A DNA stretch of 29,086 nt from Bacillota bacterium (GTDB lineage Bacteria > Bacillota > Clostridia > Lachnospirales > Lachnospiraceae): positions 1 to 29,086 of the forward strand of contig JAEZZO010000025.1 of assembly GCA_023418475.1 (NCBI GenBank), written 5' to 3'. The notes below the pieces were generated by a model. That model did no database searches, was not told the origin of the DNA, and saw only the letters and a program-made list of their open reading frames with translations. Shown piece by piece: positions 1 to 8,018 of the stretch (within the stretch, counting starts at the first letter, position 1; each line of letters opens with the position of its first letter). Both the position numbers and the translations under genes were made by a program.

Positions 1-136
1 ACTCGACACCATTATTCTACTACAAAAAGGATGAGGATTCCTTATATTTTAGGTAATTTCTTAAAGTTGTTTATTACAATACCGATGAAACAAGGGTACT
101 GTGGATAAAACTACGGAAACTCAAGCAGGTATGTAG

Positions 137-165
137 TTGACTTTAATGACATTATTTGATAAAAT
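137..165 (+). promoter_or_regulatory. Sigma-A-type promoter before the sugar transferase
   Basis: TTGACT (137-142), a 17-base spacer and TAAAAT (160-165) match the vegetative promoter. The leader to the start at 298 would be about 125 bases and contains a small inverted repeat, ATTGAT (215-220) with ATCAAT (227-232). No gene is supported in 1-297; a few open codons at the left edge may be the tail of an upstream gene but are too short to identify. Confidence 0.5.
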
Positions 166-297
166 TTCAAATGGATCATATTTTTATCATGCAACACTGT
201 ATATAACCATATATATTGATAGGGCAATCAATAATCATACTATATACGATATCTAAACAATCATAGGTATTATCGTTATATCGATTGGAGGTTGAAA

Positions 298-939
298 ATG
301 TATAAAAACTACATAAAAAGACTACTGGATTTTGTTCTATCTTTTCTAGCTATTATTTTATTTTCCTGGCTGATTTTGCTGATTGGTATTGTGATTAAGG
401 TAACATCAAAAGGGCCTGTTTTCTTTTTACAAAAAAGAATAGGTATCTATAAGAAAGAGTTCTATATCATTAAATTCAGAACGATGTATATTCATACTCC
501 GCAAAGTGTACCTACGCATTTACTTCAGAATCCGGATCAATATATCACTCCGGTTGGTAGGTTTTTAAGATGGTCAAGCTTGGATGAATTACCGCAGCTG
601 TTTAATATTTTTATAGGGGATATGGCAATTGTAGGACCAAGGCCTGCATTATGGAACCAATATGATTTAATTAATGAGAGAGATAAATATAATGCAAATA
701 GTGTGAGACCGGGATTGACAGGGTGGGCTCAGGTAAATGGGAGAGATGAGATACCAATTTCTTTAAAATCTAAACTTGATGGTGAATATATAGCAAAGAT
801 GGGAATAGGATTTGATCTAAAGTGCCTTGTTAAGACAGTAACTTGCGTTATGAAACATGATGGAATTAGAGAAGGTGCAGTTAAAGTGGATAATATGGAA
901 ACATTACAGAAAGCTGATATAGAGCAAATAACTTTCTAA
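298..939 (+). CDS. Undecaprenyl-phosphate sugar phosphotransferase (bacterial sugar transferase family)
   Basis: This 213-residue membrane enzyme should transfer a sugar 1-phosphate from a UDP-sugar to undecaprenyl phosphate, the priming step of exopolysaccharide, capsule or glycan assembly. One hydrophobic segment lies at about residues 10-32. The family motifs follow in order: GPVFFLQKR (39-47), KFRTM (59-63), the catalytic Asp-Glu pair in SLDELPQ (D96, E97), GPRPA (113-117) and RPGLTGWAQVNGR (137-149). The length fits the short PglC/EpsL-like form without the N-terminal multi-span domain of WbaP. ATG at 298 was chosen because GGAGG (287-291) sits 6 bases before it; the in-frame TTG at 292 touches that site. 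The dehydratase gene downstream supports a glycan locus. The sugar cannot be told from sequence. Confidence 0.9.
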   Translation: MYKNYIKRLLDFVLSFLAIILFSWLILLIGIVIKVTSKGPVFFLQKRIGIYKKEFYIIKFRTMYIHTPQSVPTHLLQNPDQYITPVGRFLRWSSLDELPQLFNIFIGDMAIVGPRPALWNQYDLINERDKYNANSVRPGLTGWAQVNGRDEIPISLKSKLDGEYIAKMGIGFDLKCLVKTVTCVMKHDGIREGAVKVDNMETLQKADIEQITF

Positions 940-993
940 TCCACCTGTAAATAATTGTTAATTGCTGTATTAATTAAATTGTATATAAATTTG

Positions 994-1021
994 TTGAATT
1001 ATTACATATTTAAAATAAAAT
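994..1021 (+). promoter_or_regulatory. Possible promoter before the dehydratase gene
   Basis: TTGAAT (994-999), 16 bases and TAAAAT (1016-1021) lie in the AT-rich gap between the two polysaccharide genes. In such AT-rich sequence a match like this is weak evidence, and the gene may also be read through from upstream. Confidence 0.3.
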
Positions 1022-1058
1022 AATGTTAGGATTAATTAACATACACTAGGTGAAAAAT

Positions 1059-2942
1059 TTGAAAAAATATATTATAGATAAAAAGTTATATATACGAAGA
1101 TTATTTTTAATTGTTTTGGATGCTATATTAATTAATATAGCATCTTTTTCCGCACTGTTTGTTCGCTTTGATTTTAGAATAGGTTCTGTTCCTACGTATT
1201 ATTCGGAAGCGGTCTTATCCTATGCAATACAAAATACGATTATTACAATCATCGTTTTCGCGTTGTTTCGATTATATAATAGCTTATGGAAATATGCAGG
1301 TGTCGATGAGCTTGTAAATATAATATTTGCATGTGCTGTGTCGGGGTTATTACAGCTGGTTGGTATGCATTTCATATATTATATCCATGTACCAAGAAGC
1401 TACTATCCATTAAGCATGTTATTTACTGTGGTTTATGTTATTTTCAGCAGATTTTTTTATCGCTATTTCCGAAGAAAATCAAGGCTTACGAAGGAAGTTG
1501 CTGTCGGAAGAATTATGATTGTCGGAGCAGGAGAAGCAGGAAGCGTAATTATTAAAGAAATTGGTTCTAGCAAATATGTAAAGGGAAAAGTTATCTGCGC
1601 TATTGATGACAATAAAGATAAGCTAGGTAGTTATATCCATGGAATTAAGGTGGTGGGCAATCGCTTTAATATTGTGGAAGAGGCAGAGAGGCATGAAATT
1701 ACTGATATATTTATCACTATTCCTTCCGCCTCTAGAAAAGATATCAAAGAAATTTTGGAACTTTGTAAAGAAACGGGATGTACTTTAAAAATATTACCTG
1801 GAATGTTTCAATTAATTAATGAAGAAGTATTTGTTACTCGTCTTCGAAATGTAGAAATTGAAGATTTGCTTGGAAGAGAGCCTGTAAAAATTGATATCGA
1901 TGAAATTATGCATTATGTAAGTGGAAAAGTCATTATGATAACTGGTGGTGGCGGTTCCATCGGAAGTGAATTATGCCGCCAGATCGCAAAGCATAATCCT
2001 AAGCAGATGATTATAGTTGATATTTATGAAAATAATGCTTATTTTATACAACAGGAACTCATAAGTGAATATCCGGACTTACAATTGACCGTTCTAATTG
2101 CCTCTGTAAGGAATACGAATCGAATCAATAAAATAATGGAACAGTATCAACCCAACATAATCTATCATGCAGCAGCCCACAAACATGTACCGTTAATGGA
2201 AGACAGTCCTAACGAAGCAATTAAAAATAATGTTGGAGGTACCTATAAGCTTGCACAGGCCGCCGATTTATATGGGGTAGAGAAATTTATTCTTATTTCA
2301 ACAGATAAGGCTGTTAACCCAACAAATGTTATGGGAGCCTCCAAAAGAATATGCGAAATGGTAATACAAGCCCTTAACAAACGATCCAATACTGAATTTG
2401 TTGCGGTACGCTTTGGAAATGTACTGGGTAGTAACGGTAGTGTAATACCTCTGTTTAAAGAGCAAATACTGCGAGGTGGGCCTGTTACTGTAACGCATCC
2501 TGATATTATCCGATATTTTATGACTATTCCAGAGGCTGTATCTTTGGTTTTGCAGGCAGGTGCTTATGCAAAGGGCGGTGAGATATTTATTCTGGATATG
2601 GGTGAACCAATCAAAATTGCAAAACTGGCAGAGAATTTAATACGTTTATCAGGATATGAACCTGGAAGAGATATATCAATTGAATATACAGGTTTAAGAC
2701 CAGGTGAAAAATTGTATGAAGAAATTCTTATGAATGAAGAAGGTCTGCAGGATACGGACAACAAACTGATACATATCGGAAAACCTATAGAATTTGACGA
2801 CGAAGAGTTTCTGAAAGATGTTGAAATACTTGATAATGCCGCTAAGGATGAAACGGAGGATATCCGAAAATTAGTACAAAAGCTAGTTCCCACCTATCAG
2901 GCTTATACAGCCAATGATAAGGATAATAGGATGCAGATATAG
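1059..2942 (+). CDS. Membrane nucleotide-sugar 4,6-dehydratase (CapD/PglF-like, long SDR)
   Basis: The protein of about 627 residues is predicted to convert a UDP-HexNAc to its 4-keto-6-deoxy form for surface glycans. The N-terminal part (about 1-135) has several hydrophobic spans. A first nucleotide-binding fold with GAGEAG (156-161) resembles the CoA-binding-like domain of this family. The catalytic extended SDR domain begins with TGGGGSIGSE (295-304), followed by HAAAHKHVPLME and STDKAVNPT. MGASK (425-429) holds the catalytic Lys; Met in place of the usual SDR Tyr is typical of PglF-type dehydratases. TTG at 1059 has AGGTG 6 bases before it; the alternative GTG at 1050 overlaps that site, so the start is uncertain by three codons. 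Function is firm at family level; substrate and inverting or retaining chemistry are inferred. Confidence 0.88.
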   Translation: MKKYIIDKKLYIRRLFLIVLDAILINIASFSALFVRFDFRIGSVPTYYSEAVLSYAIQNTIITIIVFALFRLYNSLWKYAGVDELVNIIFACAVSGLLQLVGMHFIYYIHVPRSYYPLSMLFTVVYVIFSRFFYRYFRRKSRLTKEVAVGRIMIVGAGEAGSVIIKEIGSSKYVKGKVICAIDDNKDKLGSYIHGIKVVGNRFNIVEEAERHEITDIFITIPSASRKDIKEILELCKETGCTLKILPGMFQLINEEVFVTRLRNVEIEDLLGREPVKIDIDEIMHYVSGKVIMITGGGGSIGSELCRQIAKHNPKQMIIVDIYENNAYFIQQELISEYPDLQLTVLIASVRNTNRINKIMEQYQPNIIYHAAAHKHVPLMEDSPNEAIKNNVGGTYKLAQAADLYGVEKFILISTDKAVNPTNVMGASKRICEMVIQALNKRSNTEFVAVRFGNVLGSNGSVIPLFKEQILRGGPVTVTHPDIIRYFMTIPEAVSLVLQAGAYAKGGEIFILDMGEPIKIAKLAENLIRLSGYEPGRDISIEYTGLRPGEKLYEEILMNEEGLQDTDNKLIHIGKPIEFDDEEFLKDVEILDNAAKDETEDIRKLVQKLVPTYQAYTANDKDNRMQI

Positions 2943-3084
2943 AAGCAAAGTAATTCAAAGCATTGCCTTGTAATAAGCATAAATAGTAACAGCGTGGCGT
3001 CTGGCAGAGTAATTCAACAGATAAAAGATGGCTCTTTCTATCTTATTGCGATATCGGAGTTTAGAGTTATAGGAACAATATCAT

Positions 3085-3122
3085 GCTAAGCACTGGTTAT
3101 AACTGGTGACTTGGCATTTTTT
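3085..3122 (+). terminator. Rho-independent terminator after the dehydratase gene
   Basis: GCTAAG-CACTGG pairs with the 3' arm ending in CTTGGC (to 3115), with a bulge and a G-T pair, and is followed by a six-T run (3117-3122). The rest of the 320-base gap (2943-3262) holds the promoter listed next and no gene; the ten-mer AGTAATTCAA occurs twice (2949, 3008) without clear meaning. Confidence 0.6.
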
Positions 3123-3170
3123 GTGTCACTCTTTCATATCTTGATGAGTTATTCAAAGGATAAAAAAAGA

Positions 3171-3213
3171 TTGCACTTTTTACATTGTCATGGTAGTATG
3201 GTAAAGTGCTAAC
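3171..3213 (+). promoter_or_regulatory. Promoter and shared start-site element for the solute-binding protein
   Basis: TTGCAC (3171-3176), 17 bases and TAGTAT (3194-3199) preceded by TGG form an extended -10 promoter. The block 3191-3213 matches 7228-7250, before the permease gene, at 20 of 23 positions, and both promoters have the same 17-base spacing. The shared part runs past the -10 into the expected transcript start, so it may contain an operator as well as the promoter. Confidence 0.65.
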
Positions 3214-3262
3214 AAATAAAAGCAATAATCTTGTTAAGGTTATTCATTAGTAGGAGGAAAAT

Positions 3263-4078
3263 ATGAAGAAAAAAGTAATAAGTATAGTAATGGTAGTGAT
3301 GATGGTAGCGAGTCTGGCTGCATGTAAAAAGGCAGGAAGCAATGGAAATGATAATTCCCTGCAGTACATAAAGGATAATGGAAAACTGATCCTTGGACTT
3401 GATGATACCTTTCCTCCAATGGGATTTCGTGATAAGGATGACAATATTGTTGGTTTTGACATCGATCTTGCAAAAGCAGTATGTGAAAAGCTTGGAGTGG
3501 AATTGGTGCTTCAGCCGATAAAATGGGATTCAAAAAATCAGGAATTGAATACTAAAAATATTGATTGTATCTGGAATGGTCTTTCATTAACAGAAGAAAA
3601 CAAAGCAAATATGACAATGACAGACGCTTATATGAGTAATCAGATTACGCTTGTTGTAGCAAAAGATAGTACAATTGCTTCCATGAAGGATATGGCTGGT
3701 AAAAAGCTTGCGGTCCAGAGCGGATCATCTGCTGAGATGACATTAAATGATGACAGTAACAAGGATTTTAAAGCATCTCTCAGTCAGGTAAATCCATTTG
3801 ATAATTATGCAACGGCTCTTTTAGATATGGAGAGTGGTAATTCTGATGCTGTGCTGATGGATTCTGTGGTTGCGAATTATTATATTACCTCACAAGGCAA
3901 GAATTATAAGGTACTTGGGGAGACTTTATTAGAAGATAAATATTCAATTGGCTTCCGTAAGGGAGATCAGGCTCTTTGCGATGCGGTATGGAATGCATTG
4001 AAAGAACTTAAGAAGGACGGAACGGTTGAGAAAATTTCAACACAATGGTTTGGTTCTGATATCACTACTATTAAATAA
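3263..4078 (+). CDS. Polar amino-acid ABC transporter, solute-binding lipoprotein (family 3)
   Basis: The 271-residue protein should capture an amino acid outside the membrane and pass it to the permease and ATPase encoded at 7303-8774. A lipoprotein signal peptide ends in the lipobox LAAC with the lipidated Cys at residue 21. The mature part reads as the SBP_bac_3 fold: GKLILGLDDTFPPMGF near the start, then VGFDIDLAKAV, a central WNGLSLTEEN stretch and a C-terminal GTVEKISTQWFG. A good ribosome site (GTAGGAGGAAA) precedes the ATG. It stands alone between its own promoter and a convergent terminator. The ligand cannot be read; similar proteins bind glutamine, arginine, histidine or cystine. 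Confidence 0.9.
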   Translation: MKKKVISIVMVVMMVASLAACKKAGSNGNDNSLQYIKDNGKLILGLDDTFPPMGFRDKDDNIVGFDIDLAKAVCEKLGVELVLQPIKWDSKNQELNTKNIDCIWNGLSLTEENKANMTMTDAYMSNQITLVVAKDSTIASMKDMAGKKLAVQSGSSAEMTLNDDSNKDFKASLSQVNPFDNYATALLDMESGNSDAVLMDSVVANYYITSQGKNYKVLGETLLEDKYSIGFRKGDQALCDAVWNALKELKKDGTVEKISTQWFGSDITTIK

Positions 4079-4123
4079 GCTGAGCTTTTACAAATACGAT
4101 AAAAATTAACAATTGCCAGGTAT

Positions 4124-4171
4124 AAAAAAACGGGTTAAAGTATTGAGTTCATGCTTTCAACCCGTTTTTTT
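4124..4171. terminator. Bidirectional terminator between the converging genes
   Basis: Seven A, then CGGGTT-AAAG (4131-4140), pair with CTTTCAACCCG (4154-4164) followed by seven T. The symmetry gives a T-tail on both strands, so it can end both the lipoprotein transcript and the opposing marR-MFS transcript. Confidence 0.88.
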
Positions 4172-4194
4172 ATAGAAAGCCCATTTTTCCCTAA

Positions 4195-6444
4195 TCAAAG
4201 TTCCGTTTCTTTCTTTTTATAAGCAAATAGAATAAATAAGCCAAGTAAAGAAACTAGCGTCACGGTGAAATAAACCTGCTGAAATCCTCTATTCAAGGTC
4301 TCTTGAAATACTTCTTCGATGGAAGGACGTATTTCATCAATTTCCTTCAAATAATTGTTCTTGGTTTCTTGAAAGGCACCAGGAATAGAGTTGTTAAGCT
4401 CCTTCATTTTCTCAAGGGTTTCTGTCATCCTTATTTTTGCAGTATTCATAGAAGCTATTTGTTCTTCAAGCTTTTGCTTTGCCAGCTTAAGTTCCTCTAT
4501 TTTCATCTGCAAATCTTTTGGTGTTTTTATATCATCTAATTCTTTCAAGGAAGCTTCTGGTATCGATGCTTTAACATTTGCGGGAATCATTGCGAGAATT
4601 GTGAAATTCTTATCAGGTCCACTTGTATTTCCGGGCATAGATTTTCCGGGTTGCTTTTGAAGATCTTTGGAGGATGACATCATTTTGGACATCGTGGCAG
4701 ATAAGCCTTCCAGCTGTTTTATAACATCCTCTTGGGCTTTGACAGCCTGCTGCATCTTGATAATACCGGAGTTAAGCCTGGTATTACTTTCCTCCATTGC
4801 AGTAACTCCATTCAATATTCCTTCTTGTATCTTTTGGATAATACTCGGAGTCATTGTATCAAACATGCGCTGTGAAAGGATCTTAATATTTTCTGTTATT
4901 GTGGTAACATCGGAGGATGACATACGTTCCATCAAATCCTTAGGCAGTTCCTTCGTACCATTACCCGAGGCCATATTAATTTTTATAGTTTGAAAAGAAG
5001 TTAGATCAGGAATGGTTGCATTCGAAAGCTTCTCTTTTATGGAAGGATCTTCCTTCATTTTGCTGAAAGTATCCTGTAATTCCTGTGCATAGGGCAGGGG
5101 AGGAACATCTGCTTGTTTCGGTAGCAAAGCCATAACGTTTGAAGAAACGGCAGCACCGGCATGCGCAATAAATCCAATCATGATAGCCGGTGCGATCGCA
5201 GTACCTATGGAACGCACCAGTGAAACAGTTGCAAGTGCTGAGTTTGCTTCTTCCGGCTTTGTGTTTTCAAGCATCATATAATTAATGGGTGTTCCCATGG
5301 TAAATCCGATGCCTATACCAACCAAAATTAAGCTGATTAATACAGTGAGTAAATTCGGATAATTTGCTGTAATCAGAACAAGAAAGACAGATCCCAGCGC
5401 AGATATCAGAAACCCAAACCCTAAGACTAATTTTACACCAAGCAGATCAATCATTTTACCGGAGAATGGTGCACCAATTCCGGCAAATAACCCTAGGATA
5501 AAAACAAAATATCCGCCCTTTCCGGTAGCTATTTTCAGAGCATTTTCCGAAAATTGAGGAACAAAAATCATACCCATAATAATAATACCGGTTAGAAACG
5601 ATAAAAACAGAGTAATTATAATACGGGAACTCTTAAAATAATCCAAATTCATTACCGGATCTTCGGCTTTCTTCTCTGCCAGTACAAAAACGGGCAGTAA
5701 TATAATAAAGAGAATGAGGAAAGGGTACACAAAGACACTTTTTATGGTATCTGTGAATTGAAAGAAATCGATATTTTTCAGTCCGTAAAGTACGGATAAA
5801 ATCATAATTGTTAAAATCGTAATACCGGGAAAATCGATCTTTTTCACATGCTCCATTTTAGTATTAGGTAGTACAAAGAGACCGGCGGCTAAAATGAAAA
5901 TTGTGATAGGCACATTAATATAGAAGATAAATTGCCAATTATTTGTTCCGAATAGATCGAGTACCGCGCTGCCGGCGGATGCTCCGAATATATTAGCAAT
6001 ACCATAAATACCGCCGACCAAACCGAGTGCCATACCTCGTTTTTCTTTTGGAAAAGTAGTGCCAAATTCCGCAGTTGCAATGGGAAGTATTCCGCCACCT
6101 CCAATTGCCTGGATTGCTCTTGCTATAAGAAGTACGGTAAAGCTTCCAAAATTCTGCGAAAGACCACAGAAGAGGGAACCAATACCAAAAAGAAATATAC
6201 TTGTTAAATATATGTATTTTCTTCCATATTTATCGGCAAGCTTTCCCATCACCGGTATACTGGCTGCATAAGCGAGCGTATACATAGTAATCATCCAAAT
6301 TCCTGTTTTTTCATCAACAGATAAAAAGTTCTGAATAACAGTTCTGGCAGGAGTAACAATACCGGTATCCAATGCTCCCATGAAGATACCAAGCAGATAA
6401 ATAACCATCATTAATACAATATTAGATTTTTTGCTTTTCTCCAT
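4195..6444 (-). CDS. MFS drug exporter, DHA2/QacA-like, with a large extracytoplasmic coiled-coil insert
   Basis: The product of about 749 residues is a proton-driven efflux pump of the 14-span DHA2 type. Motif A (GKLADKYGRK) follows the second span, and a further GG/IGGGG region and GFTMGTPINY fit the family. After the 13th span (near residue 430) comes an insert of about 290 residues, rich in Glu, Lys, Gln, Ser and Met with long predicted helices, and then the last span (VYFTVTLVSLLGLFILF) and a KKK end. Standard DHA2 pumps are about 450-550 residues, so the insert explains the excess. ATG at 6444 has GGAG 5 bases before it; an in-frame ATG at 6465 has a ribosome site that is too close. It lies 49 bases behind marR on the same strand, which suggests MarR control. 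The exported compound is unknown. Confidence 0.85.
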   Translation of the reverse strand: MEKSKKSNIVLMMVIYLLGIFMGALDTGIVTPARTVIQNFLSVDEKTGIWMITMYTLAYAASIPVMGKLADKYGRKYIYLTSIFLFGIGSLFCGLSQNFGSFTVLLIARAIQAIGGGGILPIATAEFGTTFPKEKRGMALGLVGGIYGIANIFGASAGSAVLDLFGTNNWQFIFYINVPITIFILAAGLFVLPNTKMEHVKKIDFPGITILTIMILSVLYGLKNIDFFQFTDTIKSVFVYPFLILFIILLPVFVLAEKKAEDPVMNLDYFKSSRIIITLFLSFLTGIIIMGMIFVPQFSENALKIATGKGGYFVFILGLFAGIGAPFSGKMIDLLGVKLVLGFGFLISALGSVFLVLITANYPNLLTVLISLILVGIGIGFTMGTPINYMMLENTKPEEANSALATVSLVRSIGTAIAPAIMIGFIAHAGAAVSSNVMALLPKQADVPPLPYAQELQDTFSKMKEDPSIKEKLSNATIPDLTSFQTIKINMASGNGTKELPKDLMERMSSSDVTTITENIKILSQRMFDTMTPSIIQKIQEGILNGVTAMEESNTRLNSGIIKMQQAVKAQEDVIKQLEGLSATMSKMMSSSKDLQKQPGKSMPGNTSGPDKNFTILAMIPANVKASIPEASLKELDDIKTPKDLQMKIEELKLAKQKLEEQIASMNTAKIRMTETLEKMKELNNSIPGAFQETKNNYLKEIDEIRPSIEEVFQETLNRGFQQVYFTVTLVSLLGLFILFAYKKKETEL

Positions 6445-6493
6445 ATTCGCTCCATTTCTGCACATATTCCTTGTGCGTTATACTTAAAAAACA

Positions 6494-6928
6494 TTAATTG
6501 ACCTGCGAGCTCCTGCCGATTATTTTTACAGCATTTCGTGACATTTTTTCGATTGTCGCAGTAAATTGATCGATTTCATCTTTACTTAAACCATCAAATA
6601 GATAGTTATGCCATTGTTGTAATTCTTCTGTCATCAAGCTTAGAATACTTCTCCCATGTTCTGAGATAGTAATGAGCTTTTCACGTTGATTATCCGGATT
6701 ATTACATCTTGTGATATAATTCTTCTTCTCCAGTTTGTATAAGGTTTTTGCCACAGAACCCTTATCCAGCATAAAATGCCTTGCTATTGTTTCCTGATTT
6801 ACTGCATCACATGTACAGAGATACATTAAGATTAATTGTTCTGTAAACCCGATTTGATACTCACTTAACCGCCGTTCAAAAAAAGTACGACTATAACGGG
6901 AAATAATAGATAGATTAGTCATGATCAT
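6494..6928 (-). CDS. MarR-family transcriptional regulator
   Basis: This 144-residue winged-helix repressor is first in a two-gene operon with the MFS pump. QETIARHFMLDKGSVAKTL is the helix-turn-helix, followed by YKLEKKNYITRCNNPDNQREKLI, the wing with the conserved D-x-R/K-K-type segment. The flanking helices form the usual dimer interface. ATG at 6928 is preceded by AAGGAGG at 8 bases; an upstream in-frame GTG (6937) lies inside that ribosome site. It probably represses itself and the pump and is released by a pump substrate, as with many MarR proteins beside efflux genes. A palindrome in its promoter (6958-6969) is a candidate site. Confidence 0.88.
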   Translation of the reverse strand: MIMTNLSIISRYSRTFFERRLSEYQIGFTEQLILMYLCTCDAVNQETIARHFMLDKGSVAKTLYKLEKKNYITRCNNPDNQREKLITISEHGRSILSLMTEELQQWHNYLFDGLSKDEIDQFTATIEKMSRNAVKIIGRSSQVN

Positions 6929-6957
6929 AAAATTCACCTCCTTACATTATTTGTTTT

Positions 6958-6975
6958 ATAGAATTCTATTGTCAA
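6958..6975 (-). promoter_or_regulatory. marR promoter -35 with palindromic candidate operator
   Basis: On the minus strand TTGACA (plus 6970-6975) is followed directly by the perfect 12-base palindrome ATAGAATTCTAT (6958-6969), which lies in the spacer before an AT-rich -10 region near 6945-6955. A repressor bound there would block RNA polymerase. The assignment to MarR is inference from position. Confidence 0.45.
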
Positions 6976-7085
6976 AAGCCTGATCCAGGCAATGTAGATG
7001 AATATAAGTGCATATATTCATCCGTTTATATAATAAAAGTCTATTTTATTATATGTAAGCCGATTGGATAGTTGCCAATACAACA

Positions 7086-7099
7086 GTTGTATATACAAC
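7086..7099. promoter_or_regulatory. Perfect 14-base palindrome, candidate operator
   Basis: GTTGTATATACAAC is fully self-complementary and lies in the divergent gap between marR and the permease gene, about 110 bases upstream of the permease -35. Its form is like the dyads bound by MarR or GntR regulators. No direct evidence links it to either gene. Confidence 0.35.
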
Positions 7100-7207
7100 A
7101 ATAATATATGCAAAATATGTAATTGTAAATCAAAGAGATGAGATAGGAGAGGAGAAGCAGTAATTGTAATTCCGTACATTTATTTTTTCGAAAAGAATTG
7201 AATTGAA

Positions 7208-7250
7208 TTGAAATAGATACAACGGTGTGGTAATATGGTAAAGTGTTAGC
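7208..7250 (+). promoter_or_regulatory. Promoter of the permease-ATPase operon, with shared start-site element
   Basis: TTGAAA (7208-7213), 17 bases and TAATAT (7231-7236) with TGG before it make an extended -10 promoter. The segment 7228-7250 repeats the element upstream of the lipoprotein gene (3191-3213) with three differences. This supports joint control of the split importer. Confidence 0.7.
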
Positions 7251-7302
7251 TGACAGAATTCAAATTAACATAATATTTCGATAGAGCAGACCGGAGGATT
7301 TT

Positions 7303-7962
7303 ATGAAAATAAACAATGTACCTATGGATTTATTAATTCCTAATATGTTATCTGCGAGTGTCATGACACTTCAGATTTTTTTCCTTACGGTGATACTTTC
7401 TATACCGCTGGGATTCCTGGTAGCACTGGGAAGGAGAAGTAAGCTTTGGATCATCAATATGCCGGTCCGTATTTATCAGTTAATCTTTCGTGGAACTCCC
7501 TTACTGCTTCAGTTGATTTTCTTTATGTATGGACCTTATTACATATTTGGATTTACCTTTAGCCGGAATGTGGCATGCACTATGGCATTTGCAATTAATT
7601 ATGCGGCGTATTTTGGAGAAATATTCAGGGGCGGTATTGCTTCTATTCCGAAAGGACAATATGAAGCGGCCAAGGTTTTAGGCTATACGAAATTTCAAAC
7701 CTTTATGAGAATTGTATTACCGCAGGTAGTGAAAAATGTTTTACCTGCGACCGGCAATGAGCTTATGACATTAGTAAAAGATACTTCACTTGCGCAAACG
7801 ATCGCTGTAATTGAATTATTCAGAGTTGCGACTACGGCGGTTTCGAAGTATGCGTCAACAGTACCGATTATTGTAGCTGCTGTATTTTACCTGATTATGA
7901 ACACTGTTGTGGAAATTACATTTAAATATATAGAAAAGAAATTTGACTATTACAAGAATTAG
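7303..7962 (+). CDS. Polar amino-acid ABC transporter permease (HisM/GlnP type)
   Basis: The 219-residue integral membrane protein has about five hydrophobic spans. It carries the N-terminal segment typical of polar amino-acid permeases (SVMTLQIFFLTVILSIPLGF) and the conserved FRGTPLLLQL. The EAA loop that contacts the ATPase is clear: EAAKVLGYT (121-129) followed by F-x-R-I-V-L-P-Q. The ribosome site CGGAGG precedes the ATG. It is followed after 56 bases by the ATPase gene, forming a two-gene operon. No second permease is present, so it probably acts as a homodimer. Its binding protein is taken to be the lipoprotein at 3263-4078, because the promoters match. Confidence 0.9.
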   Translation: MKINNVPMDLLIPNMLSASVMTLQIFFLTVILSIPLGFLVALGRRSKLWIINMPVRIYQLIFRGTPLLLQLIFFMYGPYYIFGFTFSRNVACTMAFAINYAAYFGEIFRGGIASIPKGQYEAAKVLGYTKFQTFMRIVLPQVVKNVLPATGNELMTLVKDTSLAQTIAVIELFRVATTAVSKYASTVPIIVAAVFYLIMNTVVEITFKYIEKKFDYYKN

Positions 7963-8018
7963 GAATAGCAAATCAAGCAATATCATCAAAGAACATGCAC
8001 AGGAATGAGAGGTATGAT

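Noticed and set aside
1..108. Open codons at the left edge in two frames (to stops at 54-56 and 106-108), possibly the tail of an upstream gene
   Set aside because: Too short to identify and neither frame shows a recognisable motif.
4303..4993. Plus-strand open frames inside the MFS gene
   Set aside because: They are shadows of the strongly supported minus-strand gene and show only reversed codon patterns.
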